Shown in pieces: positions 1 to 5,675 of a stretch of DNA of 8,453 nt (the stretch's first letter is position 1; every line of letters begins with the position of its first letter). Below the pieces are notes generated by a model. The model was not told the DNA's origin. It did not search any database and saw only the letters and a list, made by a program, of their open reading frames with translations. This stretch comes from Gemmatimonadota bacterium (GTDB lineage Bacteria > ARS69). A program made the position numbers and the translations under genes. The stretch lies in assembly GCA_020431545.1 (NCBI GenBank), contig JAGQIB010000035.1, positions 1-8,453 of the forward strand. Reading direction: 5' to 3'.

Positions 1-1314
1 CTCGGCCGGCACGCCGAGATGTTCGCCGACGGAAGACACGAGGCGCGAGTACCAGACCTCCGCCCGCACCTGCACCGGCCCCGACGCCAGATCAGCCGGC
101 AGCTTCCAGGTGAAGGTCTCGTTCACGGCGGCGAGCGGCGCCAGGCGATAGTCCGGTCCGAACGACGCCGTGTTCCACTGCGCGATCGTCATGCGTCCCT
201 TCGGATCCAGGTACGGCAGCCGGAAGATGCGATCGCCGGCCGGAACCTCGCCGTCGCGCGGGAGACCCGCGAAGTTTGCGAGACCCTGGATCTCGCCGAG
301 GTCCTGGTAGGCCCGCGCCTCCGCCGACGCGATCGTGAAGTCCTCACCCTCGAATCCCTTGGGGTTCACGGGCAGGTGCCACGTGCGTCCCTTCGAGTCG
401 GTCGCCGTCACGTGCAGCCACACCACGCGCTCCTCGGCGGAGCCGCTCGGAATCGAGTGCCCGGCCTTCGCGTTCACGACCACCGCGGTCACGGTCTGCG
501 TGTCGCCCTTCTTCGCCTCGCGCGTGGCCGGCTGCACGCGCACCTCCACCGCGCCCGCGAGCTTGCCCGGATCGTGCGCGCCGTGGAACAGGTGCTGCCG
601 CGCGTCGGGCCGCGGTTCGCCGTCCTCGACCGTGGCGCTTTCCGCGGGCGGCATGTGGCAGTCCTGACACACGATGCCGGCCTGCGCGTACGGGCTCTCC
701 TTCCACTCGAGATGCGTCGCCTTCACCCACTGGCCGAACGGGTCCTTTTCGTTGTGGCAGGTGCCGCAGAACTCCGCGCTCTTCAGGAACGGATTCGCGG
801 CGATCTCGTGGTCCGGGCTCTCGCGATCCCCGCGGATGCCCTGCTTCACGTCGCCGGGCGCGATCACGTAGTCGAAGTTGAACGGCACGTCGCCCTCGAA
901 GCCCGTGATCGAGTGGCACACGTCGCAGGACACGCCGTCGTTCGCGCGCGAGTTCTCGGCCGGACGCCGGGGCGGGATCTCGCCGGCCAGGAACGCGAGC
1001 GGCGCGTGGCAACCGTTGCAGCCCGCCTTCACGCCGGCGACCTTCGGCTCCTTGTCCGCGTGCGGGGCGGCGAGCTCGTAGTACTCGATCTCGTCCCAGT
1101 GGTGAGTGAACGACTGTGACATCATCGCCTGCTCGTGCTGGCGGGCGAACGAGTCGTGGCACTCGGCGCAGTCGGCGGTGGGAGTGAACGAGTCGTAGGG
1201 GTGTGTGCCGAGCGCAGCGTCGCCGGAAACCGCGCCGACGTCGGCGGCGAGGAACGACACGAAGGCGGACGCAGCGGCAGCCGAAAGGAAAACGACCCGG
1301 TCGCGCGCGGTCAT
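1..1314 (-). CDS. Secreted pentaheme cytochrome c, cytochrome c554-like (3' end beyond window)
   Basis: The frame read from an ATG at 1314 is open to the window edge (438 codons, no stop), so the C-terminus is missing. Residues 1-30 form a signal peptide (basic start MTARDR, Ala-rich core, likely cleavage after AVS), which places the protein in the periplasm or outside the cell. Five CxxCH heme-c attachment motifs are visible: CAECH (49-53), CNGCH (99-103), CDVCH (130-134), CGTCH (183-187) and CQDCH (216-220). The part after residue 250 has no heme motif and looks beta-rich. It contains GHSIPSG (286-292) followed by ERVVWLHV, a signature I know from bacterial multiheme cytochromes of the c554 type, where the His may be a distal heme ligand. 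The likely role is electron transfer in anaerobic or nitrogen/sulfur respiration; the substrate cannot be told. The start is supported by GGAGGT six nt upstream. It lies 167 bp downstream of a co-oriented Crp/Fnr gene. Identity as multiheme cytochrome is certain; subfamily is tentative. Confidence 0.93.
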   Translation of the reverse strand, partial: MTARDRVVFLSAAAASAFVSFLAADVGAVSGDAALGTHPYDSFTPTADCAECHDSFARQHEQAMMSQSFTHHWDEIEYYELAAPHADKEPKVAGVKAGCNGCHAPLAFLAGEIPPRRPAENSRANDGVSCDVCHSITGFEGDVPFNFDYVIAPGDVKQGIRGDRESPDHEIAANPFLKSAEFCGTCHNEKDPFGQWVKATHLEWKESPYAQAGIVCQDCHMPPAESATVEDGEPRPDARQHLFHGAHDPGKLAGAVEVRVQPATREAKKGDTQTVTAVVVNAKAGHSIPSGSAEERVVWLHVTATDSKGRTWHLPVNPKGFEGEDFTIASAEARAYQDLGEIQGLANFAGLPRDGEVPAGDRIFRLPYLDPKGRMTIAQWNTASFGPDYRLAPLAAVNETFTWKLPADLASGPVQVRAEVWYSRLVSSVGEHLGVPAE

Positions 1315-1320
1315 GGGCGG

Positions 1321-1326
1321 ACCTCC
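1321..1326 (-). promoter_or_regulatory. Ribosome binding site of the multiheme cytochrome gene
   Basis: On the minus strand GGAGGT lies six nt before the ATG at 1314. It decides this start, because a different minus-strand frame is also open across the region from further upstream. The rest of the 167-bp gap to the regulator gene shows no convincing promoter hexamers and no terminator with a T-tract, so the cytochrome may be co-transcribed with the regulator. Confidence 0.75.
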
Positions 1327-1481
1327 GGAAGCGGGCCGCGACGGCGGGGAGGTCGCGGATGTCGGTCCAACCTGCGTGCGCCGGGATCGGCCGACAAGTA
1401 GGGGGAATCCCGGGCTCGGTCACTCCTCCGCGCTCGACGCCGAGGCGGGGAGGGGGCCGCCGGGCACCGGCTCTCGACGCG

Positions 1482-2210
1482 TCAGGCCGGCGGCGTCAGC
1501 CTCGCCACGCGCGCCAGCCTTCCGATGTCCTCGATGCGGATCGAGCGATGATCCGTGGAAACCAGACCGCGCCGCCGCAGCTCGCTGAGCTGACGGATCG
1601 TCGCCTCGGTGGACGCGCCGATCATGCTCGCGAGATCGTCGCGCGAGAGATCGAGGTGCAGGTGCACGGCGCCGCCCTCCGGCGCGCCGAACTCCTGACC
1701 GAGATGGATCAGCGCGGCCGCGAGTCGCGTGCGCAGGCTGCGCGACGCGAGCTCGGAACGTTCCTCCTCGCAGCGACGCAGCTCCTCGGCCACGGCCGTG
1801 GCGATCTCGCGCCACGCCGCGGGATGTCGCTCGAGGACCGACACGAAGCGCTCGCGATCGAACTGGCACACGGCGCCGCCTTCGAGCATCTCGGCGGTGG
1901 CGGCGTACGGTTTGCCGTCCAGCAGGTTCTCGAGTCCGAGGATCTCGCCCGGGCGCGCGATGCGCAGGATGTAGGCGCGTCCCTGCGACGTGGCGCGCGA
2001 CACCTTCGCCACTCCCGAGCGCAGGCAGAAGACGGAGTGCGCGGCGGTGGATTCGTAGAACAGGATCTGCCCGCGCGCGTACGTGTGGGAGCCGTGCGCC
2101 CGATCGAGGAGCGTGACCGCGTCCGCGTCCAGAAGCTCGAGGACATGCGCGAGCCTCGTTCCGCACGAGGCGCACGGAAGGGTGGAAAGCTTCGTCCCCG
2201 AGCCGGCCAT
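1482..2210 (-). CDS. Crp/Fnr-family transcriptional regulator
   Basis: A 242-residue protein of normal Crp/Fnr length. Residues about 30-125 form the cyclic-nucleotide-binding-type beta barrel (SHTYARGQILF, SGVAKVSR, ILRIARPGEILGLENLLDG). Residues about 125-160 form the dimerisation helix, and 160-235 the Crp-type winged helix with recognition region LSRDDLASMIGASTEATIRQLSELRRRGLV. The barrel lacks the typical cAMP-contact R-S/T pair, so cAMP is probably not the ligand. Cysteines are at 13, 16, 62, 115 and 147. C13/C16 and C115 (AVCQFDRERF) line up with FNR C20/C23 and C122 (MVCEIPFERF), while the third N-terminal FNR cysteine position holds His22. This suggests, but does not prove, redox or O2 sensing through an Fe-S cluster. 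CxxC near the N-terminus also occurs in Crp/Fnr proteins without a known cluster. The ATG at 2210 has a GAGGG only four nt upstream, a rather short spacing. It reads towards the multiheme cytochrome, a plausible target, and is divergent from a CBS-domain gene. Confidence 0.93.
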   Translation of the reverse strand: MAGSGTKLSTLPCASCGTRLAHVLELLDADAVTLLDRAHGSHTYARGQILFYESTAAHSVFCLRSGVAKVSRATSQGRAYILRIARPGEILGLENLLDGKPYAATAEMLEGGAVCQFDRERFVSVLERHPAAWREIATAVAEELRRCEEERSELASRSLRTRLAAALIHLGQEFGAPEGGAVHLHLDLSRDDLASMIGASTEATIRQLSELRRRGLVSTDHRSIRIEDIGRLARVARLTPPA

Positions 2211-2230
2211 GGGACCCTCGCTGATGGGGA

Positions 2231-2246
2231 TCAGGGCCCTCCCTGA
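2231..2246. promoter_or_regulatory. 16-bp dyad (TCAGGG-N4-CCCTGA), possible operator or 5'-UTR hairpin
   Basis: TCAGGG (2231-2236) and CCCTGA (2241-2246) are perfect inverted repeats around CCCT. With one bulged A at 2230, the arms extend to GGGG (2226-2229) and CCCC (2247-2250). The centre lies about 28 nt upstream of the regulator ATG and about 165 nt upstream of the CBS gene. Its 16-bp two-fold symmetric size is that of Crp/Fnr-type operators, though the half-site is neither the E. coli CRP (TGTGA) nor FNR (TTGAT) sequence. It could equally be an RNA hairpin in the regulator leader. A weak minus-strand -10-like TATGAC (2257-2252) lies just upstream. Function is inferred; the symmetry is seen. 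Confidence 0.45.
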
Positions 2247-2403
2247 CCCCAGTCATACCCCGAAACGCGCATTCGGGCGAGGTTACCCGTTGCCCGGAAA
2301 GCGCCCGACGGATGGAGCGACGGCGTCCCGGGAGCGGGGGCCGATTGGCGGTCCGGGTCAGTCGTTCCCCCGTCGGGCGCCCCGGGCCGGAAGGGAGGAA
2401 CCC

Positions 2404-2874
2404 ATGAAGGTCCGGGAACTGATGACGGACGGACCGCGGGTCTGCGCCGCGTGGGCCGACGTCGGCCACGCGTCCCACCAGCTGTGGGACGGCGACTGCG
2501 GCTCGCTTCCCGTGATCGACGAGAGTGACCGTGTCGTCGGGATGATCACCGATCGGGACATCTGCATGGCCCTGGCCAGCCGCGATGAGAGCGCCTCCGA
2601 GGTGCCGGTGAGCCAGGTGATGACCCGGAACGTCGTCTCCTGCCACCCCGAGGACGACCTGAACGACGCGCTGCACGCGATGCGGCAGGGACGGATCCGT
2701 CGCCTGCCGGTCGTGGACGAGAAAGAGACCATCGTCGGGATCCTGAGCCTGTCGGACGTGATCCGGGAGGCCCGGGCGAAGGCCGGATCCAAGGGCCCCA
2801 CGTACGGAGACGTCGTGGACACCCTCAAGGCGATCCGGGGCGAGCCCGTCCCGGCGGAGACCACGACCACCTAG
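2404..2874 (+). CDS. Stand-alone tandem CBS-domain protein
   Basis: A 156-residue soluble protein consisting of one CBS pair (Bateman module). CBS1 covers about 1-57 (VRELMTDG to GMITDRDI) and CBS2 about 69-123 (VSQVMTRNVVSC to GILSLSDVI). A short polar tail ends in TTTT. Each repeat carries the nucleotide-contact signature G-h-h-T/S-x-x-D: GMITDRD (46-52) and GILSLSD (112-118). Such modules usually bind adenine nucleotides and report energy state; there is no attached enzyme or DNA-binding domain, so the partner is unknown. The ATG is chosen over upstream in-frame codons because GGAGG lies five nt before it and the CBS homology begins right there. It is transcribed divergently from the Crp/Fnr gene across 193 bp, suggesting shared control, and is followed within 6 nt by a GC-rich hairpin. 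The family is certain; the cellular role is not known. Confidence 0.93.
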   Translation: MKVRELMTDGPRVCAAWADVGHASHQLWDGDCGSLPVIDESDRVVGMITDRDICMALASRDESASEVPVSQVMTRNVVSCHPEDDLNDALHAMRQGRIRRLPVVDEKETIVGILSLSDVIREARAKAGSKGPTYGDVVDTLKAIRGEPVPAETTTT

Positions 2875-2879
2875 CCTGC

Positions 2880-2901
2880 CGGCCCGCCCGGAGGCGGGCC
2901 G
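2880..2901 (+). terminator. GC-rich hairpin after the CBS gene, probable terminator
   Basis: A perfect 9-bp inverted repeat (arms 2880-2888 and 2893-2901, loop CGGA) begins 6 nt after the CBS-gene stop codon. No T-tract follows, so it is not a classic intrinsic terminator, but its position and strength fit a transcript end or 3'-stabilising hairpin. The next gene has its own promoter-like sequence about 90 nt downstream. Confidence 0.6.
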
Positions 2902-2988
2902 AGACACGGGTTCCGGCCGGTCTGGGGGCCTTGGCACCCCCGCCGACGCGGAACCGACCTCCGGGACGCGGGTTTGCGTCGCCGTACC

Positions 2989-3018
2989 TTGACACCCGGG
3001 CCGCGGGATTCCTACGCT
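2989..3018 (+). promoter_or_regulatory. Sigma-70-type promoter for the amidase gene
   Basis: A perfect -35 hexamer TTGACA (2989-2994) is followed 18 nt later by TACGCT (3013-3018), a weak -10 that keeps the T, A and final T of TATAAT. A transcript start near 3025 would leave a leader of about 20 nt carrying the ribosome site at 3032-3037. The -35 stands out in this GC-rich background; the -10 is the uncertain part. Confidence 0.55.
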
Positions 3019-3031
3019 GCCGCCGGTGTGG

Positions 3032-3037
3032 GGAGGA
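3032..3037 (+). promoter_or_regulatory. Ribosome binding site deciding the amidase GTG start
   Basis: GGAGGA lies seven nt before GTG at 3045. The alternative in-frame ATG at 3087 has no comparable site, and starting there would trim the basic n-region of the signal peptide. Confidence 0.75.
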
Positions 3038-3044
3038 CGACGAC

Positions 3045-4400
3045 GTGACGAGCATCCTTAAGTCCGCCGTTACCCGGCGGCGGTCGATGACCGCGTTCCG
3101 GAGCCTACTCGCGGCCGGAATCCTTCTCCCGGCCGTGGTCGGTCCGGCGCGGGCGACCTCGTTGCTCGCCATCCGGCATTGGTCCGCGCCGGACCATACC
3201 CGCATCGTCATCGATCTCTCCGAACCCGGCGCGTTCACGCACCGCACGCTCACCGATCCGGATCGCATCGCGGTCGACGTCGCCGACGGGCAGTTCAAGA
3301 TGCCGATCGAGCCGATCCCGATCGACGACGGCGCGGTCCAGCGCATCCGCTTCAACCGTCTCGGCAGCAGCGGCAAGGTCCAGGTCGTGCTCGATCTCGT
3401 GCACGAGGCTCGCTACGACATTTTCGAGCTCGAGAAGTACGAGCACAAACCGGATCGCATCGTGATCGACGTGAAGCGTCCGGCCGCGAGCACGCCCACG
3501 ATCGTGCCCTCGACACCGCGCGTGGAGCAGCCGCTCGACCCCGGCGACGTGGGCGACTTCCTCGTGATGGTGGATCCCGGCCACGGCGGCGAAGACGCCG
3601 GGCGTCGCAATCCCGACGGGCTGCGCGAGAAGATCCTGGCGCTCGAGTTCGCGCAGCATCTGGTGGAAGAGATCAACCGCAAGCCCGGCTACCGCGCGGA
3701 GCTCACCCGCACGGGGGACTACTTCGTGTCGCTCGATCGGCGTCGCGCGATCGCGGAGCAGCGCGGCGCTCAGCTGTTCGTGAGTATCCACTTCAACGCC
3801 GCGCCGTCGCGCCAGGCGAACGGAACCGAGGTGTTCTTCGTATCGATGAAGGGCTCGGAGGATCGCGAGACGCGCGAGCTCGAGAAGGCGGAGAACTCCG
3901 CGGACCTGGTCGGCGGCCTGCCGCCCCGCGATCAGGACACCACCGACGACCTCGCCCGCATGCTCGTGAACCTGCGCCGCTCCGACACGGTGGAGCGCAG
4001 CCAGCAGCTCGCCGTCCACGTCACGGATTCGATCAGCCGGGTGGACGGCATCCAGACGCGCAAGGTGAAGCAGGCCGGGTTTGCGGTGCTGAAGTCGATG
4101 TTCATCCCGGCGATCCTGGTGGAGGTGGGCTTCCTCACGAACGATCGCGACGTGCGCTTCGTGAAGAGCTCGAAGAACCGCGAGCGGTACGTGGCGGCGC
4201 TCGCCGACGGGATCCAGCGGTACTGCGAGGAGGTCGAGGTGCCGCGGCTCGGCTGGCGGATCCACACCGTCGGCCGCGGCGAGTCGCTCTCGGAGATCGC
4301 GGCCCAGTACGCCATGAACCTCTCCACGCTCCGAGAGGTGAACCAGATCTCCGGCGACCGGATCGTGGTGGGGCAGAAGCTCCGCGTGAGAAGGCGCTGA
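3045..4400 (+). CDS. N-acetylmuramoyl-L-alanine amidase (AMIN + Amidase_3 + LysM)
   Basis: A 451-residue exported cell wall hydrolase that cleaves the bond between N-acetylmuramic acid and L-alanine of the stem peptide, typically to split septal peptidoglycan at division. Residues 1-37 form a signal peptide (n-region with RRR, core LLAAGILLPAVVG, likely cleavage after ARA). An AMIN targeting domain follows (about 38-145), then a Pro/Thr-rich linker (146-165), the Amidase_3 zinc catalytic domain (about 171-394) and a single LysM peptidoglycan-binding domain at the C-terminus (406-449). Zinc ligands of the family are visible as H180 (DPGHGG), E195 (LREKI) and H249 (SIHFNA), with catalytic E360 (VEVGFLTN). 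The domain order is AmiC-like with LysM added. It starts at GTG (see ribosome site). It stands alone between a hairpin and a separate promoter, so is probably monocistronic. An ami gene name is not assigned because the AmiA/B/C subgroup cannot be fixed. Confidence 0.95.
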   Translation: MTSILKSAVTRRRSMTAFRSLLAAGILLPAVVGPARATSLLAIRHWSAPDHTRIVIDLSEPGAFTHRTLTDPDRIAVDVADGQFKMPIEPIPIDDGAVQRIRFNRLGSSGKVQVVLDLVHEARYDIFELEKYEHKPDRIVIDVKRPAASTPTIVPSTPRVEQPLDPGDVGDFLVMVDPGHGGEDAGRRNPDGLREKILALEFAQHLVEEINRKPGYRAELTRTGDYFVSLDRRRAIAEQRGAQLFVSIHFNAAPSRQANGTEVFFVSMKGSEDRETRELEKAENSADLVGGLPPRDQDTTDDLARMLVNLRRSDTVERSQQLAVHVTDSISRVDGIQTRKVKQAGFAVLKSMFIPAILVEVGFLTNDRDVRFVKSSKNRERYVAALADGIQRYCEEVEVPRLGWRIHTVGRGESLSEIAAQYAMNLSTLREVNQISGDRIVVGQKLRVRRR

Positions 4401-4480
4401 CGGCGCCGCTCCGGCTTTCGCGCGGCGAGGGGCGAGCCCGGCGCCGCGGGCCCGCGAGGGCGCGAGGCCCCGTCATTCCC

Positions 4481-4489
4481 TGCTAAGAT
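4481..4489 (+). promoter_or_regulatory. Extended -10 promoter element before the sulfotransferase gene
   Basis: TGCTAAGAT is an extended -10 (TG-N-TAAGAT, five of six matches to TATAAT). No good -35 lies at the expected distance, as is common for extended -10 promoters. It lies about 60 nt before the proposed TTG start, in an intergenic stretch of 149 bp (4401-4549) that otherwise holds only very GC-rich sequence. Confidence 0.45.
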
Positions 4490-4549
4490 CGCCCAACTTC
4501 CCGGCCGTTGAGGGGTGGAGAACCACTGCCGAAACGCCGGGAGAGCCAC

Positions 4550-5668
4550 TTGGAGACCGGGGTCCTGGACAACGCCACCACGAGCCGGCCGGGCGCCGAT
4601 GCCGTCGCGGGCGCGACCGCCGCCGGCCCCGATGCCACCGGTTCCCCTGCCGCCGGACCCGATACCGTGGGCTCCGACGCCTCCGTCGATCCGCGCCCGT
4701 CGCGGGCGAACGCCGCGGAGCCGCGGCTCGCGTTTCTCGTCTACCTGAACCGCTCCGGCTCGACGTTTCTCGCGCGACTGCTGGCGGAACACGCGGACGT
4801 CGCGGTGAGCCTGGAAGCGCAGTTCGACGACGGCCTCGTGCGCGCCGGCGGCGGCTTGCGCGCGCGGGACGAGGCGGATCTCGATCGTCTGCTCGATCAC
4901 CTGCTCGCGGATGCGAAGTTCTCGGCCTGGAACGTCGATGCGGAGCGGCTGAAGGCGCGTCTCCTGGACGCCGGCCTTCCGCTCACCTTTCCGAAGTTCC
5001 TGCGCGCGGCCCTCGCCGAGACGTTTGCCGGCGACTCCGCGAGCGTCCACGTCTACAAGAACGGCCGCATGCTCGAGCGCCCGGCGGAGTTTCGCCGGCT
5101 GTTCCCGGATGCGAAGGTCGTGTTCGTGCTGCGCGACCCGCGGGCGGTGCTCGCGTCGCAGCAGCGGAGTCTCGACAGCCGCACGCGACGGCCGATGTCG
5201 TCCAGCGCCGTCGTCACCGCGCGCTGGTTCCGGCGCACGATGCGCACGCTGGAGCGCCACGTCGACGGGGGCTGGCTGTACGTCGTGCGCTTCGAGGATC
5301 TCGTGGCCGATCCCGAGCAGGAGGTCGGACGTGTCCTGTCGTTTCTCGGCGCGACGCCCGGCCGGCGCGACGCGGAGACCGGCTACGCGGAGCGGATTCC
5401 GGAGGCGCAACGTCACCTGCACCAGAACGTCGGCGGGGCGGCGCGTCGCGAGCGGACGGAGTCCTGGCGCGAGGAGCTCTCGCCCCGCGACGTCGCGCTC
5501 GTGGAATCGATCGCCGGGCCCGAGATGGAACGTCACGGCTACCGCAGTGCGCGTCCGCGGCTCGGTCTCGCGGATCGCCTCGCGAACGGCGTCGCGCGTG
5601 TCGGCGGCGAGATCCGCTTCGCGCTGAGCCGCGCGCGCTGGAATCTCGTGACGCGGCCGCGCCTCTAG
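4550..5668 (+). CDS. PAPS-dependent-type sulfotransferase
   Basis: From a TTG start this is 372 residues. LVYLNRSGSTFLARLL (63-78) is the 5'-phosphosulfate-binding loop and VVFVLRDPRAVLAS (190-203) the 3'-phosphate-binding region of sulfotransferases that use PAPS. VRFEDLVADPEQEV (247-260) is the later conserved segment. The enzyme should move sulfate onto a hydroxyl or amine of a glycan, lipid or other acceptor; the acceptor cannot be read from sequence. The fold begins only at about residue 59: the first 58 residues are Ala/Gly/Pro/Asp-rich, probably disordered, and contain two decapeptide repeats (24-43). TTG at 4550 is preferred because GGGAG lies about six nt upstream; TTG at 4508 lacks such a site, and GTG at 4667 would remove most of the tail but also has none. 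It is followed after 7 nt by a flippase gene, which suggests a sulfated surface polysaccharide. The family is firm, the start is not. Confidence 0.88.
   Translation: METGVLDNATTSRPGADAVAGATAAGPDATGSPAAGPDTVGSDASVDPRPSRANAAEPRLAFLVYLNRSGSTFLARLLAEHADVAVSLEAQFDDGLVRAGGGLRARDEADLDRLLDHLLADAKFSAWNVDAERLKARLLDAGLPLTFPKFLRAALAETFAGDSASVHVYKNGRMLERPAEFRRLFPDAKVVFVLRDPRAVLASQQRSLDSRTRRPMSSSAVVTARWFRRTMRTLERHVDGGWLYVVRFEDLVADPEQEVGRVLSFLGATPGRRDAETGYAERIPEAQRHLHQNVGGAARRERTESWREELSPRDVALVESIAGPEMERHGYRSARPRLGLADRLANGVARVGGEIRFALSRARWNLVTRPRL
4619..4678 (+). repeat. Two 30-bp tandem coding repeats in the sulfotransferase N-terminus
   Basis: Two successive 30-bp units encode AAGPDATGSP and AAGPDTVGSD, seven of ten residues identical. 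They lie within the low-complexity leader of the sulfotransferase and probably arose by local duplication. If translation starts at the GTG at 4667, they would be mostly untranslated. Confidence 0.6.
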
Positions 5669-5675
5669 GGCTCCG

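Noticed and set aside
19..1119. A 366-codon plus-strand frame at the left edge
   Set aside because: It is antisense to the multiheme cytochrome, with a His/Arg/Leu-rich composition typical of a shadow.
344..1423. A 359-codon minus-strand frame over the cytochrome region
   Set aside because: It is in a different phase from the frame carrying all five CxxCH motifs, signal peptide and ribosome site, and its product is Arg-rich with no motifs.
2273..2308. 7-bp inverted repeat TCGGGCG/CGCCCGA with a 22-nt gap in the divergent region
   Set aside because: The arms are short and pure GC with a long loop, so chance is likely in this background. No promoter hexamers align with it.
2083..2403. Upstream in-frame extension of the CBS gene (107 codons)
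   Set aside because: It overlaps the divergent regulator gene and its control region. The CBS homology and the GGAGG site both point to ATG at 2404.
1420..2937. A 505-codon minus-strand frame spanning the regulator and CBS genes
   Set aside because: It runs antisense through the CBS gene and out of phase through the regulator; no domain is visible.
2930..2960. Sigma-54-like TTGGCAC near 2931
   Set aside because: The required -12 TTGC-type element is absent at the right spacing.
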